Origin: an uncultured Alphaproteobacteria bacterium
Lineage (GTDB): Bacteria > Pseudomonadota > Alphaproteobacteria > Micropepsales > Micropepsaceae
NCBI GenBank assembly: GCA_902825865.1
Contig: CADECX010000009.1
Coordinates: 1 to 64,000, forward strand
Direction: 5' to 3'
Length of the DNA: 64,000 bases
Shown here: in pieces, positions 9,852-19,414 of the stretch
Layout of the letters: each line of letters starts with the position of its first letter
Position numbering within the stretch: the first letter of the stretch is position 1
Translations under genes and position numbers: made by a program
Notes under the pieces: model-generated
What the model saw: only the letters and a program-made list of their open reading frames with translations
The model's database searches: none
What the model was told of the DNA's origin: nothing

Positions 9852-12050
9852 GTGATCGTGTTCAAGACCGGGCGTGGCAAAGGACGGGCGCGTTTGGCGG
9901 CATTGCTGGGCACCAGCCTGACCACGGGACTGGCAGTGCTGGACGGCGCCATCGCCCAGCCCGCCGCCACCGAACATGTGACGGTGACGGACCAGCGCTT
10001 CCGTCCGGAGGAAGTTTCGCTCTCCAAGCTGCCCCAGCCGCTGCTCGACACGCCCCAGACGGTGACCGTGGTCACCTCCGATTTGCTGGAACAGCGCGGC
10101 ACCACCAATCTCAACGACGCCTTGCGCAACATGCCGGACATTTCCCTGGGCGCCGGAGAGTTTTCCTGGCAGGGCAACAATCCCACCATTCGCGGCTTCC
10201 TCGCCCGCAACGACATGTATCTCGACGGCATCCGCGATTTCGGCAGTTACTATCGCGATACATTTTTCTACCAGCAGGTCGAGGTGCTGTCGGGGCCCTC
10301 CTCCGTCTATTTCGGGCGCGGCTCGACCGGCGGCGTGATCAATCAGGTCAGCAAGACGCCCTTCCTCACCCGCCAAGTGACCGCCATGGCCACAGGCGGC
10401 ACCGACAGCACCGGCCGCCTCACCCTCGACTACAACCAGCCGCTGGAAGGCATGGGCGAAGGCGCCGCCATGCGCATCAACGCGATGGCGCATACCTCCA
10501 CGGTTGCCGGACGCGAAGACAATCTTCAACGCCGCTGGGGCCTGGCGCCGTCACTGGCGCTGGGACTGGGCACGCCGACGCGCCTGACATTCACATTTCT
10601 TCACGAGGAAGCATACGACCGTCCCGATTACGGCCTCCCCTGGTATTTCGGACGTCCGGCACCGGTCAACCCTTCCAATTTTTACGGCTATGACAGCGAT
10701 TTTCTGGACACCCAGGTCAATGTGCTGACGGCGAAAGCCGAACACGACCTGGATGGTGACGTCACTGTGCGCAACACGCTGCGGCTGGGCCAGTACCAGC
10801 GCCAGTTCCGCATTTCAGAAGTCGTGCTGGCGCCCGGCACCTTAGCCACCACGCCGCTGAACTCGGTGCAGGCGGCCCGCAACATGTGGCAAGGCAACAG
10901 CGTTGAATCCGTCGCCGACGACCAGCTCGAACTGTCCGCCAAATGGAATACATTCGGCTTCGAGCATCAAATCGTGGCCGGCGCGGAGTTCGCCTGGGAA
11001 TATTCCAGGCCGCTGTTTGAGAACACCACCGGCGTGCCCACCGTCAATCTGGTCAATCCGCCACAACACCAAACTTTCCCCGGCACGCCCTTTGCCCGGC
11101 TTATTTCCGAAACCTCGGCGCGAAGCCTCGGCCTTTATGGCGTCGATACCATCACCCTGAACCCGCAATGGGAAGTCACCATCGGCCTGCGCTGGGACCA
11201 GTTCGCTTCAAGCTTCCATTCCACCACCTATGCCACCGTGCCCAATCAACCGCAGGCCACACCCACTTTCCTCAATCCGCCGGTCGACGCCACGATCAAG
11301 AACGTGGATGCCAAAGCCACTTATCGCGTCGGCATCGTCTACAAACCGGTCAGCCACGGCAGCTTCTATTTTTCCCACGGCACATCCTTCAATCCGTCGG
11401 CGGAGTCCTTGTCGCAACTGACGACGGCCAGGGCCTTGGGCACGCAGAATGCGCTTTTGCCGCCGGAGAGTAACCGCTCCTTCGAAGTCGGCACCAAATG
11501 GCAATTCTGGAATGCCAGGATTGAAACCTCCGCCGCCTTGTTCCGGCTGGAGAAGGAGAATGCGCGCATCGCCTCCAGCGTGCCCGGCGTGAACATATTG
11601 GGCGGATCGCAACAGGTGGACGGATTGCAACTGTCCTTCACCGGCACCATCACCGAAGAATGGAAGGCGCGGTTCGCCTATGCCTATCTCGACAGCCATA
11701 CCACCGCGACGGCGCCGGGCGGATCGCTGTTGGGCTCGGCCCTGGTCAATACGCCCAAATCCGCTTTCACCCTTTGGACAGAGTACGCCTTGCTGCCGGA
11801 ATGGAAGGTGGGCCTGGGCGGGCAATATATCTCTCAGCGGCTGGCCCAGAACACCGCAGCCTCTTTCCTGCGTTCGCCACCCTATCTCACCGCCGATGCT
11901 TCCAGCGAATACCGTTTCAGCCCCGACTATGCCTTGCGTCTGAACGTCTATAATGTGCTGGACCGGCATTATTTCGACGTGATCCATCCCTTCCGCGCCG
12001 TGCCGGGCGCGGGCCGCAGCGCCAGTCTGACGCTGGAGATTCATCTTTAG
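9852..12050 (+). CDS. TonB-dependent siderophore receptor
   Basis: This 732-residue outer-membrane receptor would import ferric siderophores using TonB energy. A signal peptide of about 36 residues is followed by a plug domain (TVTVVTSDLLEQRGTTNLND near 75, then NNPTIRGFLARNDMYLDGIR and VEVLSGPSSVYFGRGSTGG). The rest is a 22-strand-type barrel ending SASLTLEIHL. The plug resembles catecholate/hydroxamate siderophore receptors (Fiu/FhuA group). The start is a GTG at 9852 preceded by GAGG. A PiuC-type dioxygenase follows 13 bases later, a pairing known for iron-regulated receptors. Ligand identity is unknown. Confidence 0.92.
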   Translation: MIVFKTGRGKGRARLAALLGTSLTTGLAVLDGAIAQPAATEHVTVTDQRFRPEEVSLSKLPQPLLDTPQTVTVVTSDLLEQRGTTNLNDALRNMPDISLGAGEFSWQGNNPTIRGFLARNDMYLDGIRDFGSYYRDTFFYQQVEVLSGPSSVYFGRGSTGGVINQVSKTPFLTRQVTAMATGGTDSTGRLTLDYNQPLEGMGEGAAMRINAMAHTSTVAGREDNLQRRWGLAPSLALGLGTPTRLTFTFLHEEAYDRPDYGLPWYFGRPAPVNPSNFYGYDSDFLDTQVNVLTAKAEHDLDGDVTVRNTLRLGQYQRQFRISEVVLAPGTLATTPLNSVQAARNMWQGNSVESVADDQLELSAKWNTFGFEHQIVAGAEFAWEYSRPLFENTTGVPTVNLVNPPQHQTFPGTPFARLISETSARSLGLYGVDTITLNPQWEVTIGLRWDQFASSFHSTTYATVPNQPQATPTFLNPPVDATIKNVDAKATYRVGIVYKPVSHGSFYFSHGTSFNPSAESLSQLTTARALGTQNALLPPESNRSFEVGTKWQFWNARIETSAALFRLEKENARIASSVPGVNILGGSQQVDGLQLSFTGTITEEWKARFAYAYLDSHTTATAPGGSLLGSALVNTPKSAFTLWTEYALLPEWKVGLGGQYISQRLAQNTAASFLRSPPYLTADASSEYRFSPDYALRLNVYNVLDRHYFDVIHPFRAVPGAGRSASLTLEIHL

Positions 12051-12063
12051 GAATTCAGGCTCA

Positions 12064-12738
12064 ATGCTGCTGACGATTCCGGGAGTGCTGGAGGCGCAGG
12101 AAGCGGCGTCATTCCGCCAGGCGCTGGAAAGCGCGGAATGGAGCGACGGGCGCGCCACCGCCGGCTATCTGTCGCAGCGGGTGAAGGACAATGAGCAACT
12201 GCGCGAGGATCATCCCCTGGCGCAGAAACTCGGCACGCGCATTCTCGATCTGCTGGAACGCAACCAGACTTTTGTTTCGGCGGCGCTGCCGCTCAAGATC
12301 GTGCCGCCTTTGTTCAACCGCTATCAGACCGGCAAGACCTATGGCCGCCATATCGATGGCGGCATGCGGCCGGTCGGCCCGCACCGTGTGCGTACCGACC
12401 TGTCGGCGACTTTGTTTCTGTCGCCACCGGAAAACTATGACGGCGGCGAATTGATCGTGGAGGATGGCGCGAGCGAGCGCGCCTTCAAGCTCAAGCCTGG
12501 CGATCTGTTGCTCTATCCCGCCACCAGCGTGCATCGGGTGGCGCCCGTGACGCGGGGCGAAAGGCTGGCGGGATTTTTCTGGATCCAGAGCATGGTGCGC
12601 GGCAATGAGCAGCGCGCGCTATTGTTTCAACTGGACAATGCGCTGCGCCTGCTGGGCCGTGACGTGCCTGATCATCCCTCCTTGGTGGAGATGATGGGAA
12701 TCTATCACAATCTGATCCGGCAATGGGGCGAGTCCTGA
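12064..12738 (+). CDS. Fe(II)/2-oxoglutarate-dependent dioxygenase, PiuC/YbiX family
   Basis: This 224-residue PKHD-type hydroxylase has the iron ligands visible in GRHIDGG (His and Asp) and SVHRVAPV (distal His). A 2-oxoglutarate-binding Arg lies in RGERLAGFFWIQS. Members are often encoded beside siderophore receptors and induced by iron limitation; the substrate is not established. It is 13 bases downstream of the receptor gene and almost certainly in the same operon. Confidence 0.93.
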   Translation: MLLTIPGVLEAQEAASFRQALESAEWSDGRATAGYLSQRVKDNEQLREDHPLAQKLGTRILDLLERNQTFVSAALPLKIVPPLFNRYQTGKTYGRHIDGGMRPVGPHRVRTDLSATLFLSPPENYDGGELIVEDGASERAFKLKPGDLLLYPATSVHRVAPVTRGERLAGFFWIQSMVRGNEQRALLFQLDNALRLLGRDVPDHPSLVEMMGIYHNLIRQWGES

Positions 12739-12748
12739 GGCGCCGCGG

Positions 12749-13243
12749 TCAAACCGGATCGTCTTGCGCCAACGCGCCGTAACGCCCGCGGAAATAGACC
12801 AGCGGCGCGCCGGCTGCGTCGTGGCGGGCAAAGCGCAACACCCGGCCGATCAGAATGGCGTGGTCGCCCGCCTCCTGCACGCTCTCGCGCGCGCATTCGA
12901 ACACCGCCAGCGAATCCGCCAGCGCGGGCGGACCCAGCTCGGTGGGGATCAGCGCGATGCCGTCGAGATTGTGTTCGCCGGCGCGCGCCAGCCGCGCCGA
13001 AACCTCGCGATGGCCGCTGGCGAGAATGGAGACGGTGAAACCGGACGCTTGCGCGAAATGCGGATAACGGCGTGAGCGGCGGTCGATGCACCACAGGACC
13101 AAGGGCGGCTCCAGCGACACCGAGGTGAAGCTGTTTACGGTAATCCCAATATGGGACATTTCCTCGGCGGCGGCCGTCATCACCGCAATGCCGGTGGGAA
13201 AAGCGCCCATCGCATCGCGAAAACCCTTGATATCGAAGTCCAT
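12749..13243 (-). CDS. Flavin reductase-like domain protein
   Basis: This 164-residue protein has the FMN-binding split-barrel fold of two-component monooxygenase reductases: FRDAMGAFPTGIAVMTA near the N-terminus, VNSFTSVSLEPPLVLWCIDRRS with the flavin contacts, and FECARESVQEAGDHAILIGRVL towards the end. It would supply reduced flavin to a partner oxygenase, but none is adjacent. It converges with the PiuC gene, whose stop lies ten bases from its own. Confidence 0.88.
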   Translation of the reverse strand: MDFDIKGFRDAMGAFPTGIAVMTAAAEEMSHIGITVNSFTSVSLEPPLVLWCIDRRSRRYPHFAQASGFTVSILASGHREVSARLARAGEHNLDGIALIPTELGPPALADSLAVFECARESVQEAGDHAILIGRVLRFARHDAAGAPLVYFRGRYGALAQDDPV

Positions 13244-13369
13244 TGGCCTCTTTCGAACCGCTCCGCTTCACACTCGGTTAAGGCGGATTATGCATGATGG
13301 AGCCAGAGGTTAGGGCACACGGCGAAAAGACCGCAAGCCCGGCCCGGGTGATTTATCAAGGTGGCGGGC

Positions 13370-14260
13370 ATGGCCGGCGACAACGCGGTCGTTATTAAAA
13401 AGATCAAGAAGGGCGGGCATGGCGGCCATCACGGCGGCGCCTGGAAAGTCGCCTATGCCGACTTCGTCACCGCGATGATGGCCTTCTTTCTGTTGATGTG
13501 GCTGATCAACACCACCACGCCGGAACAGAAACGCGGCATCGCCGACTATTTCGCGCCCCAATCCATCGCCCAGTCGGTTTCCGGATCGGGCGGCGTCTTG
13601 GGCGGCAAGGTGCTGGGCGAAGACGGCGCCCATGCCGGCGGCGCGCAATCGGTGATGCAGAGACAGTCTCCGCCCTCGCCCTCCAATGCCCAGAAGTCGC
13701 TGGCCGCGGGCGCGACCCAGGGCGGCGCCAATGCCAGCGCCAACAGCGATTCCAATTCGAAATCGGCGCAGGATGGCGAGTTCGCCCGCGCCGCCGAAGC
13801 GATCCATCAGGCGATCCAGGACAATCCCGATATCGCCAACCTGTCGCATCAGGTGATCACCGAGAACACGCCGCAAGGCCTGCGCATCCAGCTGGTCGAC
13901 CAGGAAGGCCGCCCGATGTTCCAGCAGGGCTCCAACGAGCCGATGCCCTATGCCAAGAAACTGCTGGCGGCGATCGGCGGCATCGTGTCCGCCCTGCCCA
14001 ACCGGGTTTCCATCAGCGGCCATACCAGCGGCAATGATGCGCCGGGCGCCAGCTGGGACTTGTCGTCCAACCGCGCCAACCAGGCCCGCGCCTTGTTGCA
14101 GACCGGCGGCTTGGGCACCGACCGTATTTACGAAGTGGCGGGCAAGGCCGGATCGGAGCCGCTTTTGCCGGAGGACCCCAATGCCAGCGCCAACCGCAGG
14201 CTTTCCATCCTGCTGATGCGCGAAGCCCCGCCGGTTCCTGCCCATACCGGGCTGAATTAA
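13370..14260 (+). CDS. motB: Flagellar motor stator protein MotB
   Basis: MotB pairs with MotA to form the proton-driven stator and anchors it to peptidoglycan. The 296-residue product has the single membrane helix FVTAMMAFFLLMWLI preceded by YAD, whose Asp carries protons. A flexible Ser/Ala/Gly linker follows, then a C-terminal OmpA-like domain (ISGHTSG, SSNRANQARALL). I place the start at ATG 13370 behind AAGGTGG; an upstream GTG adds three residues. No motA or other flagellar gene is adjacent. Confidence 0.9.
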   Translation: MAGDNAVVIKKIKKGGHGGHHGGAWKVAYADFVTAMMAFFLLMWLINTTTPEQKRGIADYFAPQSIAQSVSGSGGVLGGKVLGEDGAHAGGAQSVMQRQSPPSPSNAQKSLAAGATQGGANASANSDSNSKSAQDGEFARAAEAIHQAIQDNPDIANLSHQVITENTPQGLRIQLVDQEGRPMFQQGSNEPMPYAKKLLAAIGGIVSALPNRVSISGHTSGNDAPGASWDLSSNRANQARALLQTGGLGTDRIYEVAGKAGSEPLLPEDPNASANRRLSILLMREAPPVPAHTGLN

Positions 14261-14311
14261 CCCCCAGGAACCTTAGGTTCCGCTGCGCCCTGCCCCGGGG
14301 CGTCTAGTTAA

Positions 14312-14386
14312 CCCCTCTGGCTGCGCTGGCTCGAGAGCCAGCTACGCCATCTCCCCTGCCTGCGCTATCGCGCGCAGGGGAGAGCC
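14312..14386 (+). repeat. Dispersed palindromic repeat, family B, copy 1
   Basis: This stretch carries the palindrome CTGGCTCGAGAGCCAG and a second hairpin with CTCCCCTGC and GCAGGGGAG arms. The same ordered blocks (CCCCTC.GGC, CGCTGGC, GCCAGCTACG, CTCCCC, CGCGCGC, GGGGAG) recur at 28649-28786 with a longer central palindrome. Confidence 0.6.
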
Positions 14387-14485
14387 TTGTAACCAAAAGC
14401 AAAAAAACCTGTCCGGGGGCGAATAATCCGCTTTTCTCTGGGCGCGCGCGCGGCATACTCGGCTCACTGATTTCCCGGGGCGCCG

Positions 14486-15208
14486 TTGACCGACCAACGC
14501 AATACAAGGGTACCGCAATTCTTCCTGACCCCAGGCGGACCTTGCCCCTATTTGCCCGGCAAGACCGAGCGCAAGGTCTTCGCCCGCCTGGGCGGCAATC
14601 TGGCCCAGCCCTTGTCCGAAGCCCTCACCCATTCCGGTTTCCGCCGCAGCCAGTCCATCGCCTACCGCCCGGCCTGTGAAGGCTGCAATGCCTGTGTGTC
14701 GGTGCGCATCCGTTCCGGCGAGTTCACCGCCAGCCGCAGCCAGAAGCGCATCATGCGCAGGAACGGCGACGTGCTGCGCGCCGAAGTGGTGGCGGAAGCC
14801 ACCCGCGAGCAATTCGCGCTGCTGCGCACCTATCTGGATTCACGCCATCCCGGCGGCGGCATGAGCGATATGGGCCTGTTCGACTATGTCGCCATGGTCG
14901 AGGAAACCCCGGTCAACACCCATATTGTGGAATATCGCAAAGACGACGGCACCTTGCTGGCTTGCGCCCTCACCGACCGGCTGCGCGACGGGCTGAGCAT
15001 GGTCTACAGCTTCTTCCATCCCGGCGAAGAAGGGCGCAGCCTGGGCACCTATATGATCCTGGATCATGTGCAGGCTGCCCGCGCGGCGAGCATGCCGTAT
15101 GTCTATCTGGGCTATTGGGTGCGCGGCAGCGACAAGATGGATTACAAGATCCGCTTCTCGCCGCTGGAAGCGCTGACCCAAAACGGCTGGGAAGCCCTCG
15201 CCGTCTGA
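14486..15208 (+). CDS. bpt: Aspartate/glutamate leucyltransferase (bacterial arginyltransferase homolog)
   Basis: Bpt transfers leucine from leucyl-tRNA to proteins with N-terminal Asp or Glu and so marks them for the ClpS/ClpAP N-degron pathway. The 240-residue product has FFLTPGGPCPYLPG at the N-terminus, the cysteine-rich CEGCNACVSVRI block near residue 68, GLFDYVAMVEE mid-way, and YLGYWVRGSDKMDYK near the C-terminus. The gene starts at TTG 14486. Confidence 0.93.
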   Translation: MTDQRNTRVPQFFLTPGGPCPYLPGKTERKVFARLGGNLAQPLSEALTHSGFRRSQSIAYRPACEGCNACVSVRIRSGEFTASRSQKRIMRRNGDVLRAEVVAEATREQFALLRTYLDSRHPGGGMSDMGLFDYVAMVEETPVNTHIVEYRKDDGTLLACALTDRLRDGLSMVYSFFHPGEEGRSLGTYMILDHVQAARAASMPYVYLGYWVRGSDKMDYKIRFSPLEALTQNGWEALAV

Positions 15209-15248
15209 TCCTATTGCCACCTTTGGTGGCGTCTTTCCTGGGGCCACC

Positions 15249-16463
15249 ATGCGCACGAAACGCATCACATGCCTGGCTGGATTTCTGCTGACGGCGGCGG
15301 TCTGTGCTCAAGCCGCGCCCGGTGATCATTTCATCCTGCTGCCAAGGGACCTGCCGCCGCCGAACACCACCACCCCCGTCAATTTCGACCCCGATTTTGT
15401 CGAGCGTCCGGCCAATGCCCTGCCGCAAGTGCCGCCGGGCTTTGCGGTTTCGCTTTTCGCCGCCGGCCTCAAGCATCCCCGCTCCCTGGCGGTGTCGCCC
15501 GAAGGCGATGTTTTCGTGGTCGGAGAAGGCCCCGGCATCGTGATGCGCCTGCGCGACAGTGATGGCGACGGCAAGGCCGAGCAGGTGAAAGAAATCGCCG
15601 CCGGCTTCAAGACACCGCACGGCATCGCCTTGCATGACGGCCAGCTCTATATCGGCGACACCCAGGCAGTGTGGCGGGCGCCGTATCAGGGCAAGGACAG
15701 CCTTGCCATGGCCGACTTTACGCGCCTGACCAAGGCGCCCGACCTGCGCCCGCAGGGCTGGCATGCCACCCGCGACATTGTTCTGGATTCCAAAGGCCAG
15801 CTTTATCTGACCATCGGGGCGCGCGACGATGTCTCGGAACAGCCCCTGCCCGACGCCTCCATTCAGCGCATCGGCGCGGACGGGACGATGACAGCCTTCG
15901 CCACCGGCCTGCGCAATGTCGAAGGCCTGGCTTTCCATCCCGCCACCGGCAAGCTCTGGATCACGGTCAATGAGCGCGACAAGCTGGGGGCGCGCCTGCC
16001 GTCGGATTTTCTGGCAGAGGCCAACGAAGGCGATTTCTTCGGCTGGCCCTATGCCTATAACGGTCCCAATCCCGATCCGGACTTCGGCGCCAAGCGCCCT
16101 GATCTGGTGGCCAAGACCAAGGTGCCGGAGGTTTTGCTGGGCGCCCATACCGCCCCCCTGGGGCTGGTCTTTTACACCGGTACGCAATTTCCCGCCGACT
16201 ATCATGGCGACGGCTTTGTCGCGATCCACGGCTCGGGCCCCTATGACAAGCTCGACGGCTATAAGGTGGTGCGCGTGCGTTTCAAGAATGGCGTGCCGGT
16301 TGGCGGCTATGAGGATTTCCTCACCGGCTTTTCCACCACCCGCAATGGCAAGCTCTATGTCTGGGGCACGCCCTCGCAACTGGCTATCGCCAAGGACGGC
16401 AGCCTGTTGATCGCCGACGACAAGGGCTCTTGCGTGTGGCGGGTCACCGCCGTCCCCAAATAG
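15249..16463 (+). CDS. Exported PQQ-type sugar dehydrogenase (sorbosone dehydrogenase-like)
   Basis: This 404-residue protein has an N-terminal signal peptide (cleavage after AQA) and a six-bladed propeller of the soluble glucose/sorbosone dehydrogenase fold. Recognisable parts are VPPGFAVSLFAAGLKHPRSL, GFKTPHGIALHDGQLYIGD, RNVEGLAFHPATGKLWITVN and EGDFFGWPYAYNGPNPDP. It would oxidise an aldose or sorbosone in the periplasm and pass electrons to the respiratory chain. Actual PQQ binding and substrate are inferred. It follows bpt by 40 bases. Confidence 0.88.
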   Translation: MRTKRITCLAGFLLTAAVCAQAAPGDHFILLPRDLPPPNTTTPVNFDPDFVERPANALPQVPPGFAVSLFAAGLKHPRSLAVSPEGDVFVVGEGPGIVMRLRDSDGDGKAEQVKEIAAGFKTPHGIALHDGQLYIGDTQAVWRAPYQGKDSLAMADFTRLTKAPDLRPQGWHATRDIVLDSKGQLYLTIGARDDVSEQPLPDASIQRIGADGTMTAFATGLRNVEGLAFHPATGKLWITVNERDKLGARLPSDFLAEANEGDFFGWPYAYNGPNPDPDFGAKRPDLVAKTKVPEVLLGAHTAPLGLVFYTGTQFPADYHGDGFVAIHGSGPYDKLDGYKVVRVRFKNGVPVGGYEDFLTGFSTTRNGKLYVWGTPSQLAIAKDGSLLIADDKGSCVWRVTAVPK

Positions 16464-17156
16464 CTAACCGGCAAGCGCCGCCTTCTTGGCGAAAGGACTG
16501 AGGCCCAGCCAGGTGCCGATGTCGCGGGCAAGCGCACGGTCGCCGGTCAGCATCAGCCGCTTGTCGGTTTGCGCCTTGCGCACATTGTCCAGTCCCATCC
16601 AGATCGCCGTCATGGTCTTGAGATCGGTGGTGACATAGAGATCGACGTCGAAACCGGGATCAATGGAACACAGGTCGGTGCCGCTGCGGGGATCGACCAG
16701 CAGCCACCAGGCGCGTTCGGGCTGTTTCAGTTCCGGATACTGGAAATGGATCACGCTGCGCTGCCGCGGCATCGGCGCGGGATTGAGATTGCGGCGCATG
16801 TCCCACATCAAAAGCTGGACATCGAGATGCTGGAGCGAGAGTTCGGACCTGATCCAGCGCTGGCCCCAATGGCCGAACGCCATCACCACCGGACCCAGTT
16901 CGTGGCCGGCCGGGGTGAGATGATACTCACCCGACTCAGGCCCGGACCCCGAACGGCGCACCACGCCGGCGGCTTCCAGGTCCTTCAAGCGCTGCGACAG
17001 CAAGGCCGGCGACATGCGCGGCACACCGCGGCGCAAGTCGTTAAAGCGCGTCGATCCCGCCAGCAATTCGCGCAGCAGCACAATGGTCCAGCGCGTCGAC
17101 AAGACTTCGGCGGCCATCGCCACCGGACAAAATTGCTTGTAACTGCCTTGGGTCAT
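16464..17156 (-). CDS. HxlR-family transcriptional regulator with C-terminal sterol-carrier-like domain
   Basis: This 230-residue protein starts with an HxlR winged helix (YKQFCPVAMAAEVLSTRWT, then LLRELLAGSTRFNDLRRGVP and MSPALLSQRLKDLEAAGVV). The conserved redox cysteine Cys10 is present. Simple HxlR proteins are about 110 residues. The extra C-terminal 110 residues (IDPGFDVDLYVTTDLKTMTA and following) resemble an SCP2-type lipid-binding domain, which may be the sensor. It is convergent with the preceding PQQ gene with no spacing. Confidence 0.88.
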   Translation of the reverse strand: MTQGSYKQFCPVAMAAEVLSTRWTIVLLRELLAGSTRFNDLRRGVPRMSPALLSQRLKDLEAAGVVRRSGSGPESGEYHLTPAGHELGPVVMAFGHWGQRWIRSELSLQHLDVQLLMWDMRRNLNPAPMPRQRSVIHFQYPELKQPERAWWLLVDPRSGTDLCSIDPGFDVDLYVTTDLKTMTAIWMGLDNVRKAQTDKRLMLTGDRALARDIGTWLGLSPFAKKAALAG

Positions 17157-17230
17157 GCCCGCCTCCGTGAAACGGGCGCAAGATTAAAGTGGCGGGACCC
17201 GCCCGCCTAGTTCAAAAACTGTAGCGCGCC

Positions 17231-17614
17231 TCACCAGTAGGGCACGGCCCCGTAATAATCATACAGGGCCGCTTCCTTGGCCCGGTCGCCGAAATCCCAG
17301 CCGTCGCGGGCATAGGCGGGCGCCCCCTTCAGCTGATCATCGCTGACATCGACCCGGTAGCCGCCAAGGCCTTCGTCATAGGTCAGAAGCGCCCAGGGCA
17401 AGGGATAATAGTCATCGCCGATACCCAGGAAGCCGCCAAATCCCATCACGGCATAGCCCACGGTGCCGCGCTGCTTATCCAGCATGATCCGCTTGATGGA
17501 GCCGATCCGCTTGCCGCCGGAACGAAAGACCGGGGTTCCTTCCACCCGGTCGCTGCCGATCAGGCTGGCCGGCCTGGTTTCAATGGCTTGGTCGATTGTT
17601 TGGGTTGCAGGCAT
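17231..17614 (-). CDS. PRC-barrel domain protein
   Basis: This 127-residue protein is a single PRC-barrel: ASLIGSDRVEGTPVFRSGGK, IGSIKRIMLDKQRGTVGYAV, then GDDYYPLPWALLTYDEGLGG. PRC-barrel proteins serve as small binding modules in stress and RNA-processing contexts; no partner is indicated here. The ATG at 17614 follows TAGGAGG, which decides this start over the longer open frame that reaches into the neighbouring ligase gene. Confidence 0.88.
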   Translation of the reverse strand: MPATQTIDQAIETRPASLIGSDRVEGTPVFRSGGKRIGSIKRIMLDKQRGTVGYAVMGFGGFLGIGDDYYPLPWALLTYDEGLGGYRVDVSDDQLKGAPAYARDGWDFGDRAKEAALYDYYGAVPYW

Positions 17615-17664
17615 GGTGATGAGCCTCCTAACGCAAAACGTGGCATGCGCGCCGTCGTTCCCTT

Positions 17665-19278
17665 TCAGGCCCCCGCATAAAGGCGGCGCAACTCGGTCTT
17701 GAGGATTTTGCCGGTGGCGCCGTGGGGAATGCTGTCGGCAATCACCACCCGGTCGGGAATCGACCAGTCCGGCATCTTGCCGCGGCAGAATTCGCGCAAG
17801 GATTCCGCATTCGGCGTGCAGCCGCTGCGCGCCACCACGATCAAAAGCGGCCGCTCGCCCCATTTCTCATGCGGCACGGCGATGGCGGCGGCTTCGGCCA
17901 CGTCGGGATGGGCGACGGCGATATTCTCGATGGCAATGGAGCTGATCCATTCCCCGCCCGATTTGATCAGGTCCTTGGTGCGGTCGGTGAGGGTCAGAAA
18001 TCCGTCCTTGTCGATCACGCCCACATCGCCGGTGGGAAACCAGCCATCGGCATTGTTGTTCTGCGGCATGCGGAAATAGCCGCTGGCGATCCAATGGCCG
18101 CGGAACAGGACATTGCCCTGGGTCGCACCGTCCCAATGGACTTCCTGGCCGCCCTCATCCTCGGCGCGGATATCGGCGCCGAATACGACGCGGCCCTGGG
18201 CGCAACGCCGGGCGAGTTGACCCTCGCCTTCCAGTTTCAAACAGCCGGGCTTGGGCATGTTCACCGTCACGATCGGACTGGATTCGGTCATGCCCCAACC
18301 CTGGCGCATCTGAATACCCATTTCGGCATAAGCCAGCATCAGAGAGCGCGGCATCGCCGCCCCGCCCACCATGATGTGCTTGAGCGTTTGCGGCCGTTTG
18401 CCCGTATCGCGCAGATGATTGAGCAGATTCAGCCAGACCGTCGGCACGCCGACCGCGTAAGTGGCGCGTTCCTCATCCATCAGACTCAGCACGGAAACCG
18501 GATCAAGCTGCGCCCCGGGCATCAACAGCGAAGCGCCGGTCATCGGCGCCATATAGGGAAGTCCCCAGGCATTGACATGGAACATCGGCACAATCGCCAT
18601 CACCCGGTCGGCGGCGCGAAGCCCGAGCGTATCGGGAAAGTTCGAGGCCATGGCGGCGAGCAGGCAGGAACGGTGGGAATACAGCACGCCCTTGGGCCGT
18701 CCGGTGGTGCCGGAGGTGTAGCAAAGGCCGGAAGCGGTGTTCTCGTCGAATTGCGGCCAGCTTGAAACAGGCTGGGCGCCCTCCATCAAATCTTCGTAGC
18801 AATGCAGCCGGACGGAAGCGGGCATGTCCGCTTTGGGCATGGCTGCGGCATCGCAGAGCACCACCACCCTGCGCAATATTTCCAGCCCGGGCGCGATCCC
18901 GGCAACGATGGGCAGGAAGTGCGGATCACAGAAGATCACCGTGTCGCCGGCATGGCCGGCGATATAGGCGATGTCGTCCGGCGACAGGCGCGGATTGATG
19001 GTGTTGCACACCATGCCCGACCCGGAGATGGCGTAATACAGCTCCATATGGCGGTCGCTGTTCATGGCAAGCGTCGCGACCCGGTCGCCGGACTGCAAGC
19101 CAAAGCCGCGCAACAGCGATGCCAGCTTGCGGGCGCGTACCGACAGCGCGGCATAGTTGGTGCGCTCGAGCGCCCCGCCCGGGCGGCGCGAAACCACCTC
19201 GCCATCGCCATGATGGCGCGCGGCATGTTCCAGGACAGAGGAAATCAGCAGCTCATGACGCTGCATCAGGCCATGCAT
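17665..19278 (-). CDS. Acyl-CoA ligase (AMP-dependent synthetase, medium/long-chain fatty acid type)
   Basis: This 537-residue enzyme of the ANL superfamily activates a carboxylic acid to its CoA thioester with ATP. The P-loop-like motif LCYTSGTTGRPKGVLYSH is near residue 190. The GWGMTESSP motif follows near 330, GWFPTGDVGVIDKDGFL near 425 and the C-terminal lysine in GATGKILKTELRRLY. The sequence is closest in layout to medium-chain fatty acyl-CoA ligases. The PRC-barrel gene lies downstream on the same strand. Confidence 0.92.
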   Translation of the reverse strand: MHGLMQRHELLISSVLEHAARHHGDGEVVSRRPGGALERTNYAALSVRARKLASLLRGFGLQSGDRVATLAMNSDRHMELYYAISGSGMVCNTINPRLSPDDIAYIAGHAGDTVIFCDPHFLPIVAGIAPGLEILRRVVVLCDAAAMPKADMPASVRLHCYEDLMEGAQPVSSWPQFDENTASGLCYTSGTTGRPKGVLYSHRSCLLAAMASNFPDTLGLRAADRVMAIVPMFHVNAWGLPYMAPMTGASLLMPGAQLDPVSVLSLMDEERATYAVGVPTVWLNLLNHLRDTGKRPQTLKHIMVGGAAMPRSLMLAYAEMGIQMRQGWGMTESSPIVTVNMPKPGCLKLEGEGQLARRCAQGRVVFGADIRAEDEGGQEVHWDGATQGNVLFRGHWIASGYFRMPQNNNADGWFPTGDVGVIDKDGFLTLTDRTKDLIKSGGEWISSIAIENIAVAHPDVAEAAAIAVPHEKWGERPLLIVVARSGCTPNAESLREFCRGKMPDWSIPDRVVIADSIPHGATGKILKTELRRLYAGA

Positions 19279-19414
19279 GCCCCACTCCCCGGTTTGGCTC
19301 TAGAAGGCCAAGACGCGGTTCATTGAGGCATAGCCGGTTGACAGTGACAATGGGATTTGCGCCGGTCGCCCTTTGCGGGGGCTACCGGTTGCGGCGCGTG
19401 AAAGCGACAGCGGT

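Noticed and set aside
9066..10529. Long minus-strand frame across the porin end and TonB receptor
   Set aside because: It lies opposite or out of frame with two strong genes; GC-rich shadow.
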